Assembly: GCA_907165065.1 (NCBI GenBank)
Contig: OU015529.1
Span: forward strand, 5,629,054 to 5,693,053
Length of the DNA stretch: 64,000 nucleotides
Direction: 5' to 3'
From: Caprimulgus europaeus
Taxonomy: Eukaryota; Chordata; Aves; Caprimulgiformes; Caprimulgidae
The position numbers were made by a program, and so were the translations under genes. This document shows, piece by piece, positions 37,824 to 50,490 of the stretch; position 1 is the stretch's first letter, and every line of letters starts with the position of its first letter. Under the pieces are notes generated by a model. That model saw only the letters and a list, made by a program, of their open reading frames with translations, was not told the DNA's origin and did no database searches.

Positions 37824-38320
37824 GATTGGCACAAGGTCTTGGAGGTAACCACAGAACACAGCAGCTGTAATGGGGAGTTGGTTTTGAAGGTACAGAATGG
37901 TCAAAAGGGTTAAAAATGCAGATAAATCAGTGCATGGGCAGAACTACAGGTTTCAGTGCGCCCTGTCCATGCAGTGGTGAGCAGTTTCATCCAGAAACCA
38001 AGAATCTGCACTTGGGTTAAGTTGCAAGAGCAATACATGTGTTATGTGTGTATAAAAGAGTAAATTGGAGGCTTCATTGATACCTGGAAAGTAAATACTG
38101 TATCTTGCTGTAGAATATACCTGTTTTTTTCCTGTGTCATCCTTTAAAACTATTCAGGGTCTTTATTCCTTTAAAAGATGAGAAAAACCACATCTGAGTT
38201 GAAGTGAGTCATATGAGAGAGGGTAGGAGGTTTAGTCCCTATTTTCTTTTAATAATCACAAAGGATTCAAAAGTTTATTTGCATGGATTTATTTTTTGGT
38301 ACACTATAATCATGGTCAAT

Positions 38321-38390
38321 ATTTGGGTTTTTGGGGGGTTTTTTGGGGATTAAAAAAAAACAAAAAACCAAACAAAAATATGCCCATTGC
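38321..38390. repeat. Low-complexity G/T then A-rich run
   Basis: GGG-TTTTT-GGGGGG-TTTTTT-GGGG followed by an A-rich run containing ACAAAAAACCAAAC. Simple-sequence character; no gene. May also be G4-prone on the + strand. Confidence 0.6.
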
Positions 38391-39922
38391 CATCACTCCT
38401 ATTCCTGTTGTGCTGGTGCTTTAGTTCTGTTGAATGTTAATATTCTGGTTCCTTGTGCAGTTGTACAGAAAAATATTTTCAAACATCCTCACTTTTATTT
38501 AAATTCTATCAGTTTAATTTTGTGTTTGAATATTATTTTTTTTCCTTATTAAATAAACATGGTCTGTAGTGTTTTTACTTTGATAACTACACAGTAGAAG
38601 CCTCTTTGACAGGGCATTAATTTAGCTTTCCTGTGGAGTATGTCTGCAAGCTGCTTAGATGAATGCTGTTCTTTTAGATATGACTCCAGCTAGTGAGCTA
38701 TTAAGGAATGTTTAAAGCTATTTGATATCAAAGTGACAATTTTGTGTATGTAAGTGTAAAGCATGAGTATGATATATTAGGTTGTGCATATTTTTCCTGT
38801 GATTATTTCACTTGATGTTAAATAGAAGAAAATAAGCTTTAACACTTAATTTCATACATTTAATGTAATGAACTCAAAAAATATTGGTAGTTTATGGCAA
38901 CTCTTCAAGAGAAAGATATGAGATCCACATGATTGAAACACTCACTTTTCTTTTTTTCCCCCCTTTTGCTTCTCACAGCTGCCAAAATAAACTCCTTTTG
39001 AGATAGACCTAAGTCAACATAGTTGGTGTGTCTCTAACGAAGCATTCCTCTTGAGGCCCCTGCTTGGGTTTTATCTTTTTGTCATAGTTGTTTTTTAATC
39101 TTTCTTTCCAAGTTTAATGCTAGAATCTCCTGAAGAATTTCTGCAGCAGATTTAAAGTAAACAAGTTCCAGTTCAGCTACCATGATTTTTATTCCCTGCA
39201 ACCTTTGTTTTTTGAAGTAAAAAGACAAAACTTATTACTTTTTTTTTTCCTGTAATATACTTGATATTTTTTAAGCTGCTGAAACAGTTTGCTAAAATTC
39301 AGAGAAGCTAATATTCATCAAATGCATGAGTTTAACTCTTCTTTCTTATGGTTTTCCACTCAAGCTTTCTCAAATTGTGCTACTTTTCTTTAGGATTCTT
39401 AAGCAGCTTCTCTATGGGCAAGATGGATACTAGCTTCCAGCTTCAGTATGTCCATGTGGTAGCATCTTTAATTAGCTTGTTCCCAACTGGATGTTTGATG
39501 GCAATTTCCAGTAAATGCTAACTGGCTTTATATATTTTATTTAAAATCACAAAATTATGTTTTTTCCTGTAAAATTTTTGAACATATGGCTGTTTTAATT
39601 TCATAGGGGATCTCAGTCACTAAATGTGTACAAATGCACCTTGAATTTGAAACATTCTTTAGAATTTCAATCTTGTGTTGGTGTCACTGTTCTGCCACTT
39701 TACTGTCACTGATACTAAATATTCGTAAAGGAGAGAGATAAAATGGCAATATTTGAAGCTGTGCAATGTTTTAATGTTCTTGGTGGAGGTTTCTGGAATT
39801 CCAGCCTGGAATGTACAGTGTGGTTTTCCTATAAGTACCATCCCATATCAACACCTCTTTCTATTGGTATGCCAAACACAAAGTTTGTGTTGCAACCCTG
39901 AAAGCTAAACTTAGTTTCAGTA

Positions 39923-40766
39923 AGGCTGTGCTGCCATCCAGAGAGACCTGGACAGGCTGGAGAGCTGGGCAGGGAAAAACTTGATGAAATACAATAAGGG
40001 CAAGTGTAGGGAATTGCACCTGGGCAGGAACAACCCCAGGTTCCAGTATAGGTTGGGAAATGATCTCCTAGAGAGCAGTGAAGGGGAAAGGGATCTGGGA
40101 ATCCTGGTGGACAGCAGGATGACCATGAGCCAGCACTGTGCCCCTGTGGCCAGGAAGGCCAATGGCATCCTGGGGTGCATTAGAGGGGCTGTGGTCAGTA
40201 GGTCAAGAGAGGTTCTCCTCCCCCTCTACTCTGCCCTGGTGAGGCCACATCTGGAATATTGTGTCCAGTTCTGGGCCCCACAGTTCAAGAAGGACAGGGA
40301 GCTGCTTGAGAGAGTCCAGCACAGAGCCACCAAGATGATGAAGGGAGTGGAGCATCTCCCTGATGAGGAAAGGCTGAGGGAGCTGGGCCTCTTTAGCTTG
40401 GAGAAGAGGAGACTGAGGGGGGACCTGATTAATGTTTATAAATATTTGAAGGGTGAGTGTCAGGAGGATGGAGCCAGGCTCTTCTCAGTGATGTCCAATG
40501 GTAGGACAAGGGGCAATGGGTGTAAGCTGGAACACAGGAGGTTCTGCTTAAATTTGAGAAGAAATTTCTTTACTGTGAGGGTAACAGAGCACTGGGACAG
40601 GCTGCCCAGGGAGGTTGTGGAGTCTCCTTCTCTGGAGATATTCCAGACCCATCTGGACGCCTTCCTGTGTGATCTCATCCAGGTGTTCCTGCTCTGGCAG
40701 GGGGATTGGACTGGATGATCTTTCGAGGTCCCTTCCAATCCCTGACATGCTGTGATTCTGTGATTC
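39923..40766 (+). mobile_element. Longest CR1 LINE copy in the window (844 bp, 5'-truncated)
   Basis: A 3' CR1 fragment in sense orientation. It begins abruptly in ORF2 coding sequence ([17 protein letters not shown] follows almost at once) and ends with a 3' UTR carrying GGACTGGATGATCTTTCGAG, GTCCCTTCCAATCCCTGAC and the TGTGATTCTGTGATTC tail. It is the reference copy against which the deletion in the 19-kb copy and the substitutions in the 23.9-kb copy can be seen. Its good reading frame suggests a fairly recent insertion. Confidence 0.95.
39924..40718 (+). pseudogene. CR1 ORF2 C-terminal remnant, 264 codons open, stop-loss
   Basis: The frame is open from a stop at 39921-39923 to the stop at 40716-40718. 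Landmarks in order: [11 protein letters not shown] (codons 3-13), [20 protein letters not shown] (about 23-42), [70 protein letters not shown] and LDAFLCDLI. This is the part of ORF2 after the reverse-transcriptase catalytic core, so the endonuclease domain and the RT active-site motif are missing. The sister copy ends with ATCTAG after LCDL; here the codon is CAG, so the frame reads 14 residues into the 3' UTR. Not a functional gene. Confidence 0.85.
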
Positions 40767-43700
40767 AGTAGTCTGTTTGAATAAGGTGCCATTGTGTATG
40801 GCACAGATTAGTAGACATAAGCAAAAATAATAATAATAAAAAGGAAACTTGGGAAATACAAAAAGGCACAATAGATACAACAATAGTTTGATGGTGTAAA
40901 AGTGCTTAGAAAACATGCTTAAAAAGTGATTTAATTTTATGTAAATTTTTTTGAGTAGCTACTGAGTTGTAATATTTCTTTGTTTCTCAGTTTCAAGAGT
41001 TGCATTCACACTTGTCTGTGTGAATTATTATTTCAGCTTTAGATAAACAATCAGACAGTTTAGAGCAGTTCAGAATCCTTAAAATTGCTGTTTCTGTCCT
41101 CAGAAGTCTGGAACTAGGGTTCAATAGCTGTTGTAGGGTAAATAGTGCTCCTTCTTGATCTTGGGGGGACCATTTTGTGATGTTTCGTGCTGTTGTACAT
41201 ACTCCTGGCTCTGAGCAGCCTTGTACTGTCCTTCACAGGTTTTATCTTGTGGTTTATAGTTACCACACGCCATCTCCAAAGTGAAAAGGCAACGTTGAAT
41301 TCTTTCTATAATTCTCCCAGCTCAAACTTAGCAACAAAAATCATAAAGCAGCATTTTCCAGTGCTTCTATTGTGCAAACTAGGAACACTGAATAAATAGG
41401 TTTCATTGAAGAAACAGTGGAAATTTGGGAAGTCGGGCGTGACTGAGATGTGTAGCTGGAGAGGAATCCATGGAGGGTGGAGTGGACACTTGAATTTAGA
41501 ACAGTTTTCCCCATCTCTCTGCTACCAAAAAGGGCATGAAGTTGGGGTTGTTTTCAGACAGTAGTGTGTAAATTCAGCCTAATAGCATCCACTGTTTAGA
41601 TTAACCTTACTGAAATCCCGGAAGAGTAAATACAAGAAGTAAAACTTGTTTGTATATATCTATATATTTATCTGTCTATCTTTTTTAGCTAGAAAAAAAA
41701 GAGTGAGAACAGGTATGGGATGGGAATAGGCATGTTTGTGTCTTAAGTTCAGAAGTGTTACTGTACACTGGATACCCATTGGCTTGAGTAAATCTCAAAA
41801 TGGAAAGAATACGAACAGAAAAAATGGGCAAATGCCCCCCTGCAAAAATTATCTTTAAATTACCTTTTCAGAAATATTCATTTAAATATGTTTGTATCTA
41901 GTCATCAGGGAGATGTTAAAAGTGTAGTTTTTAGGATGTAATTCCTGAACACACAGATTTTTTTTTTTTTCCCCCTCTTTTGTGCAAGCCTAATCACTGG
42001 TTTTATTTCAGATACAGTGGCTTTAATGTGGTGACTTCAGTGGTTTTAGTTGCTTAAAACAAGCAAAGGAAAACTTTCACTTACTGGTCTTAATAAATGA
42101 AAAAGAACAAACTCCTGGCAAAAAGTCTTGGAGGAGAGAACAACACTTGAAAGTGGTTGACAGGGTATGCCCAGAGCTGTGTGTTGTCTTTAGCTCTGGA
42201 CATTTGCATCCCAGGCTGACAAAAGAAAGGTGATGGTGGTGTTAGAGAGGATAATGGGGTCTGTTTGAGTATGGCCATGGACATCGCTATCTAAAGCAGC
42301 ACTTTGTTGACTTCTTGGATCTTGCTGATGGCACATTTGTGTATTAATGTGCAGCAGTTCATAGCTTGGATCTTGTGGAATAAACATCCACAGCCTCCCT
42401 TAGCTCATTAAACTCAGTGAGTGGAGGGAAAGGTAATATTGGCATATAAAAGGAGGAAGAAGAGCAGGACAGAGTTAGAGACTAAAGGGCAAAGGAAAAA
42501 AAGACCTTTCCCCATTTTTTCTCTAGCAGTCCATGAGCCTTTCCAGACACTTGTTGGCCATTTCCCAATATCAAAAGCAAGCTACAAAGTGTTAAATATT
42601 TCAGATGGTTATTATGGAAGAAGACAAGGTGAAAGCAGCTATTTAGAGTGTACACTGAGTTATGAAGATAGCAGAATCCAAACAATTCAGGAGATTCCTA
42701 GGAATAGCATGTGTTGGGAAAACAAATGATAATACTTTCTGAAAGTATTTCAAGGGAGGAGGGGAAGTATTTCTGTGTAAGTGCTTCTGTGCAGACCACC
42801 ATAGTAAAATAAAGTACTGAAATTTACCTTAAATCAGAGTGAAATTTAAGATAAATATAGTTTAATTCCATTTTTGTAGTGGGTTAAGAGCATGTAGACA
42901 GTTAATGGCCCAATAACGATGTGACAGTTCTAGGATATTGAGCATGAATCTTGGCTGTCTTCCTTTTTGTCTTTTACTTGTTATTTTAATCTGTTTTACA
43001 CTTACCTGAGATATTTTATTTACATGAGAGACACTATGAAAAACTTCTGAAACACTAAAATTTTTTTATATTGGGTGGAGAAGAGCTGAGTATGATTATG
43101 CAGTCAATATTTATAGGAAATTGTTTCCTACTAGTTGTAAGATACGTAGGAAACAAGTGCCATAACTATTTTCTCCTAGGAAACAGTCTATCATTAGTTA
43201 TTTCTGTAAATACTTTGAATTGGGAAATAAACAGAAAGGAGTTGAAAGTTGGCAAATTCTACCATTGCTTTGGTCAATCAGTTTAAAGATTGTGGTGCAC
43301 ATTTAAAAACAAAATAGCAAAAAAGTAATGTCAGAACAAATTAACTGATCTAAATAAATGTTGGTACACTTCTATTTGAATGCAACTTGAAATATTTGTA
43401 TTTCACTTTTAGGAAATCAAACAATATAGGACAAGGTGAGCATTTGCTCTGCACTTCTGTATTTGATGTGTATCTGAGATATATTAGGAAGCACACTCCA
43501 GCTCCATGGCTGGTCTGTAAAATTCCCGTTACACAGGTTTTGTGCAAAAATGTAGCTAAAGAACTAAAAATGGAACTAAAAGAATGAGAATCAGCACAGC
43601 TTTTTGAAGAGGAAGGAATATTTCCCTTGCACTTTATATATTTTTCAAAAGTAGTTTGAGTTTGGTGAAGTAGAAACTGAGTTTTGGTGGTTATTCACAA

Positions 43701-44244
43701 CATCTTTTAAGAATTACCAGACATTATTCTTTAATAACAGAAAGGTGGCTAAGGTCTCAAGAATGCAGCTCTTGGATCCTAAAAATGTTGATGGCATAAT
43801 TAATTCAAAGTTTGCAGTTTGGATAAAATCAGCTTGTTTGATACTGGCACTGGAATACCAAGCAGTCTGTTTGCACATGCAGCTGTGGACTCCACAGTTA
43901 AATTACTGAATAGTGAGTTACCCACAAACTATACATTGGCTGATTTAACTCCTTTTTGGTATATACTTTGGTATATATGCTGAATGTTTTTGTTGATAAA
44001 TCTGCCATCTCTCATGGATAAATAAAGCTGCTTGGTTTATTCTATACCTATTCATCTCAGGATTTTTTTTGTTTAAAAAGATAAAAAAAAAAAGGTGACT
44101 ATGAGGTAGGAGTGAATTTATGGAGGTTGTTTTGGTTGGGGTATTTTGTTTTGTTTTGTTTTTAAGTCTTCCAAGCCCTTCCCACAGATGGATCCCATGT
44201 GAGTGACTTCTGAGGGTTGGAAGCACAAACAGATTCAGATGTTC

Positions 44245-44530
44245 AGCTCTTTGTCCCCGCCGGCGTTGGCTCACCGCGCGGGCGCAGCGTGGCACGGTCC
44301 AACCTCCGTCTGTGAAAACACAGCAGTTAGAGTTCCTTGCAAAGGACTGCAAGGAACTCTCCTGGGGATCGATCAAGTCTATTTCTGTTTATGTAATGAA
44401 ACCAGGGAGCAAGGGTCTGCTGTATTACTTTGCTGCTGGGATTCCACGGGGTTGTCTTTCAGTGCAAAGACTGAATTTAATAAGCCCGTAGGCTGGGCGC
44501 TCTTTCTCGGGCGGCGTTGCCTCGCTCTAA
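44245..44530. other. CpG-rich patch with a 13-bp-arm hairpin
   Basis: Within CpG-poor, AT-rich intron, the segments 44255-44310 (for example CACCGCGCGGGCGCAGCGTG) and 44490-44525 (GGGCGCTCTTTCTCGGGCGG) hold many CpG dinucleotides. Between them lies a perfect inverted repeat (44329-44360). Several frames are open across it (for example + 44203-44544), but I recognise no protein. Possibly a regulatory element, an alternative first exon or a degraded insertion. Confidence 0.4.
44329..44360. repeat. Inverted repeat, 13-bp perfect arms
   Basis: AGAGTTCCTTGCA (44329-44341) pairs with TGCAAGGAACTCT (44348-44360) across a 6-nt loop, AAGGAC. The bases outside the arms do not continue the pairing, so it is a short stem, not a long miRNA-type hairpin. 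Confidence 0.9.
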
Positions 44531-46085
44531 TGGATTGCTGTTGATAATTTGGGGTTACTTTGTTTACGTAGTCTAAGAGCTTCTTTTTAAGCAGCTGACT
44601 GGAAATGGAGATGAAGGCAGTCTTAATTTACTTTTAATAAAAGATCAATGGGTTTATTGTGAAAAAATAGAATACAGATGTAAACTGTACCTGATAAAAG
44701 AATTAAATGTGTGTTTAACCTTCCTATTTTGTTTTTTCAGTGCTACTGGTGCTTGACCTTCTTCAGTGTTCAGACTATTCTCTTTCTTAGTAGTTTTACA
44801 TTTTAAATTTCACTTAGACTACAAAAACAAACTCTGCTGGTGTTTTTCATCTCAAGTGCTTACCAAATCCCTCGGATTTTACAAAATATTTTAAAAGTAA
44901 TCTCCAGACTAAAATCTCATTAAAACCTTTGCCCTTCCTGTGGAACAAAAGTTCAGAGAAGTTCTGGTCGATTCTGATTTGGAAACAATAAACCAAAAAA
45001 TATCATGGTGTGAAGTATTAATTTAGGCTTGGCAGCCTCACTGTAAAATTTATTTCCAGAAGTTTCCAATTAAAATGCAGCATGTCTAACAGTAGAAAGG
45101 AAAGCACCTTAAAGGCTCTTTCTTTTATATTATATAGGAGGAAAAATGCCCCAAACATTAGTGAAAATAAAATGACTTGGAGGTATTTTTTATTAAATAA
45201 AGTTGCATTTATATTGCAATGAGTTGACTTGGTAGAAGAAGCCTTGTACTCGGGAAATTCTTAGCTATGCTAATTTTCAGTATTGCTTTTTAATCAATCC
45301 TTTTCGTAGGTTAGTCAGGTATTTATAAAGATTGCAATTTTTTCTTATTTTTTTTCTTTGTATCTTTATTATACCTTGTGCTTTCCTGCTTCTTGAACAA
45401 TATAGTTTGGACTTTTTCTCTCAAAGGAAAGAAAGGAAAATTGGAAAGAGGACAGATTGACTCGGATGGTTAAACATATAGGATACCTTCTGTAAGAGGG
45501 TGCAGGAAAGAATTTAGGTCCCTTCAGACTGATGGAGGGACTGTGTTTGTCTGTAAAATCATGAGTGGCATGGTGATGAGGCAATGATTGTTCACTGCAT
45601 TTCTATAATAGAGGTCAGAGTGGCCATCAAGCAGAACTAGAGTTTGCAGACTGAAGTAAATCAAAGCAGTTGTTTAGGATTATTGAATGGCAAAATGCAT
45701 TATTACTGTAATTATCTGGTTGTGGAAGGATCTGCACTACAAACTGTTGTTGGAGATCAAGAGAGTTTTGGCAGAGTAACAACTATATGCTTATACTGTT
45801 CTTTTAGTCTTCACTGAGAATTTTCTATTGACAGCTGTCAGAGATGGGATATTTGACTGCATCATGGATATCTGGCATGGCCTGCAGTGACTCTTATGTT
45901 ATAGAGGCTCAAAATGTGTTAATATTCTGTTTCTCAACATCCATGACCATTTAAAACGGTAAAAAAAATAAATCTTAGGCAAATGCTTTTTTTTTTAATG
46001 TCCAAAACCATTTCAAAATAGCACATTTTACATCTTGTTGGATATTTCTCAACAAAATATAGATGCACAGACAGAAATATATGCA

Positions 46086-46140
46086 GTTGGTTGGAACTAG
46101 ATGATCTTTAAGGTCCCTTCCATTCTATGATTCTATGATT
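46086..46140 (+). mobile_element. CR1 3' tail (very short)
   Basis: GTTGGTTGGAACTAGATGAT followed by CTTTAAGGTCCCTTCC and an ATTCTATG ATTCTATG ATT tail. This is the terminal 50-odd bases of a CR1 with the classic 8-bp repeat end (ATTCTATG type, unlike the TGTGATTC-type tails of the copies at 19, 24 and 40 kb). Confidence 0.85.
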
Positions 46141-46662
46141 AGACAGAGTGCATTTCATCAGGAGGTGATACTGGATTTAAGAAGCTGAAACATAAGACAA
46201 GTGCTTAGGGATGGTCTGTAAGATAATAGTTTTTATTTAAAGTCTTGTAGTTAAGTATTCCCAAGATGGTCTGGACAGCATAAACAGCGCTACTGTGCAA
46301 GAGCTTTTATATTATGAGATAACAGAAAGCAAAATGTTTTCAGTTATGGAGTTTTACCATAGCCAGAATTACTTCTGAAATGCATGCTAATTTAATCTGA
46401 AGCCAAAGAGAAATTATTTTCAAAAACAATTGTGCAAATCTGATGAAGTTCTACTGTGGTAAATAGCTCTTCAGCAGTTCCCTTCAGGAGATCCCCTTTC
46501 TATTTTGGATTTATGTTGGGTGTATTCTGCAAATCAGCAATATTAAGAGTAAGAAGGAATGTGAATAACATGCTTAGAGGCAATTTTTTTAGATTATGTA
46601 ATATTTCTAGCATGAATAATGAAATAAGAACATTTCTCTTGAAGTACAGGTGCTCCTGTACG

Positions 46663-46760
46663 TGAGGCAGCATCTGGCTGGGTTCTCAGGTTCAGGTTTA
46701 TTCACAGTCCAGGGGTACGGAGGGGGGCGCGGAAGTGAGGCGGATTCATTGTTTATTTTC
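46663..46760 (-). mobile_element. Possible LTR 3' end (minus strand)
   Basis: Read on the minus strand there are two AATAAA-like signals (GAAAATAAACAATG near 46755 and GTGAATAAACCTG near 46700), then about 40 bp to a terminal CA at 46664-46663. That arrangement resembles the R-U5 end of a retroviral LTR. The region is GC-richer (GGGGGGCGCGGAAGTGAGGC). I cannot find the other end or a target-site duplication, so this is tentative. Alternative: an ordinary intronic segment. Confidence 0.3.
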
Positions 46761-49626
46761 ATGCTGAGTTTTAAACATTTTTAAGAAAATAGGGAGTAGG
46801 TGCTCAGGGGTGGAGAACAAAGTTACAAAAGTCCTTAGAAATTATTGCATTTGATTTAACAGATTCTGTGGGTTCCCTTTTAACTTCTGTCAATATAGAG
46901 ACATGGCCAACACTGCTCATAGGGAAACACCTCTTTATGTCTCTGTGTTCCCACTTCCTCCATGGAATGAGTCATGGGATGTGGGTTTAACCAGCAGAGT
47001 AAATAAACTGCCTTTACATAAGAAATATCTTACTTCTAGTATGTTTGGAAATACTTTTTAAAAGGGAGTATATAGAAGAGTATCAATGGCTTGTTTAATT
47101 TTTACCTCTAATTTATTTGTGTCACTGGTCAGGGATACCTCTTTCCTATGTGTCATCACCTCAACCTCACACATCTTCAGGAAGTTTATTAACAAGTTTC
47201 TAAATTTTGAGGGAAGAAAACATGTAAAGGAAGTTACATCAGAACTATTTCTTCCTTTTTCCCTCCTAAGTAGAGTATTTTGACACCTAAAATAAATACT
47301 GAAGCTACAGTGCTGGATTGGATAATCAAATTTTCCCATTACTGTTTTGTTCAGTACTAAATAAATTATTATTTTTTTTAATAACCAAACTAGTAATGCT
47401 GTAATGAAGTTAATTTTATACATCCCCTTTTATGACAGAATATGACAGTATTGAAGTAATTGGCAAATTAGAATATGGCTGTGTAGTGGTGTAATTTTGA
47501 TGTGTGGGATTCATGGATGTGATGTATTTCAGGATGTAGGGGCAGTGTCTTCTGGGAAATCTGGAAGTGGCTGAGCAATCTTTACTTCTACCCATGAGTC
47601 TACCCATGGTACTAGGAAAGACTAAATTGCCACCTTGTACTTTCTCTGCTTAAGTGGCAGCTCTGAAAGTTGATTTCTTGGCTGTTTCTGCATCTTGGCT
47701 TGTTGAGAAAATGTCTTTAAATCAACAATTGATTATGTTCTATTTTTAAATTATTTTTTTTTACATCTGACTGAAAAGGCTTTTTTTTTTTCCCCCAAGT
47801 CCTTAAATTGTTTCATCTGACTAATGGTGACTAAAAGTGTTCTTTAAGCTTTACCTTCACATACCTTTCCACTATTTCTGTTTAGATAGAGTAACATTTC
47901 AAAGCAGTTTATTTAATAATGTCATTTCCATTTTCTGGCTTTAGAGGATTTTTTAAGGCCTTGAGGTTTAATCTTCTCCATGAAATTGGAGGAATATTGT
48001 TTTAACTTAATATAGAAATTTGCATTTAATTAAAAAAACCCCAAAACACCCCAAAACAACAAATAACAAAAAAACCAACAACAGTAGTTACAAGTCAATT
48101 CTGAATGCTTTTCAAATGAGAAGAGATGTACAGACTCATTTTGAAAAGATACATCAGGTATTTGACAAAGTTCAGCATGAAGCTTGTTTTTTGGGGGAAT
48201 TTTTAGGGGGTTTTTTGTTTATTTTTTTCCCCATGTGGACCATTATGACTGTTTTTATCAGAGATAATTTTTGTATTTCTTAATTTACAGTGGCTGGCAC
48301 ACATGTAATGAAAAAAATTGTACTGTAAATATTGTTAAGAGTAGAACAGTTAGAGAATAAAAGGAATCAAGAATCTCTGCAAACATTAAAAAAATGGTTC
48401 TTCTGACTCTCCAGAACTAGGTGTTGCTGCATAAAGATTTCTCTAAAAGAATAGTAGGACTTGTAAGTGTGACTTTTAAAAATAGGTCTTTATCACCAAA
48501 TAGTAGTCACAGTAATTATGTCCCTTCCCAAACATTGATCAGCTTCATTCAAGACCACTTTGCCTTTTTTCATAGTAGATGTTGGAAAAGAAAATCAACT
48601 TCATATCAAGATGATAATCTTCATTAGCTATTTAAAGTAATTGATGTAAAGAACTCTTAATTGCATCAGCTGCAGTGTGACTTCTTGTCATGCCCAGTCT
48701 TTCATGTGTTGCCTCAACCCTTGTATGATGGAGATCTTTATCTTTTTCATTCTATATTTAATGTATTACTGCTTTTCAAGCTAATATGTGAAATGAATTT
48801 TCAGTTTAAAAATTAATTTGATATTGCCACCATACAGCTCTGAATATTGAGAGAGTATGGATTAAATGAATAATGGCTCAAAGATAGATTTTTGACTCAA
48901 GTTATAGGCCAGTGAATAATCTTATTTTAAATCAAATGAAGATCTGATTAGACGAGGTTACTGTTGCTGAGGTGATGATTTTTCTCTGTAGCTAAAGAGA
49001 AAATAATTATGACTGTTTAGTCTCTGGGAATGTCTGCAAAGAATATATTTTTAATAAATCAATAAAGAATGGTAGAATTTCACTAATCGTTACCTGTAAG
49101 CTACTGCAGGAAAAACTCCATAAATTAAAAAATTAAAAAGAAAATATTAGTATTTAAGTAGCAATGAACAAAATGCTCCATCAGTAATGCAATAAAAATA
49201 GCATCCTGCTTACTGTTAAGTATTTTTTTTTTTTCCTGTTACCTTTTTTTTGGGTCTCCATTGTTTTCTAGAATGAACCACACTTGAGACGAGCTGCCTT
49301 TGGAGGTGCTGAGTTTTTTAGTGTTGGCACCAGCTCAGCAGAACTCTAGAGGATAACTTAAATACAAAGTTTCAGTAAGCAAAGCCAAAACTTTTGTAGT
49401 TCATCTTGGATACTGTAAAAATGTGTGATGTTAATTTTAAATTGTCTTCAAGTGCCAAGGTTAGGTTTGTGTTCCTGAGATGGTGCTGAAATTACTAAAG
49501 GAGTATTTCTGTGAGTTCAGCGAAGCTGTTTCGGACTCATTTGGTGTAGATTAAATTAAAACTATTCCTTGTTCATAGGAAAATCTGAGATGTTGTAGCC
49601 CAAGTGTTCTTGTGCAACTGATATGA

Positions 49627-49857
<231 letters not shown>

Positions 49858-50418
49858 TAATCTGCTGCTGAAGCATTATGGAAATCTTATCTATAAAGGA
49901 TAAAAAGTGTAAGATTCACAACTCCTCCAGCAAGCATTAGCAAATAGAGAGTTTAATCTTTCAATATAAAATAAGCAGTACAAATTTAAAGTACATTTTG
50001 TTTTACAGAATATATGTAGTTCAAAATTAACACACATTGCTGCCTTTTGGGTAATTATATTTGTTATTCTGTGCATGGACAAAACCGATCAGGTAATTGT
50101 TCCTCCCTTATATTCCAGTTGGATGAATGCATAAAGGAAATCAGAATCAGTACAGGAAAGAGAAAGGGCTGGAGAAGTTTAAAGGCATGAAGTGTTAAAC
50201 TAAATCTGCCAGTTTGTTTCTTAACAATCTGTCAGTGAATGTAAAGAATACAATGGACAACAGAAACACCTTAAACATCTTGAAGTAGATGGGATGTAGG
50301 TTTTTATGTTCTCTAAAATAGGCACTTAGTGATTTGCCAGCATGAGAATGATCAAAAATGTTACTAGCCAGGACATGATACAGCAGTGATAGTGTAAAAC
50401 AATGCAATTAAATTGAAA

Positions 50419-50426
<8 letters not shown>

Positions 50427-50487
<61 letters not shown>
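50427..50487. repeat. (AT)30 microsatellite
   Basis: A 12-A run (50416-50427) followed by 61 nt of uninterrupted AT dinucleotides. It lies about 620 bp downstream of the 121-nt ATE1 exon. Confidence 0.97.

Positions 50488-50490
<3 letters not shown>

Noticed and set aside
44329..44360. miRNA precursor
   Set aside because: The stem is only 13 bp and pairing does not extend outward, too short for a Drosha substrate.
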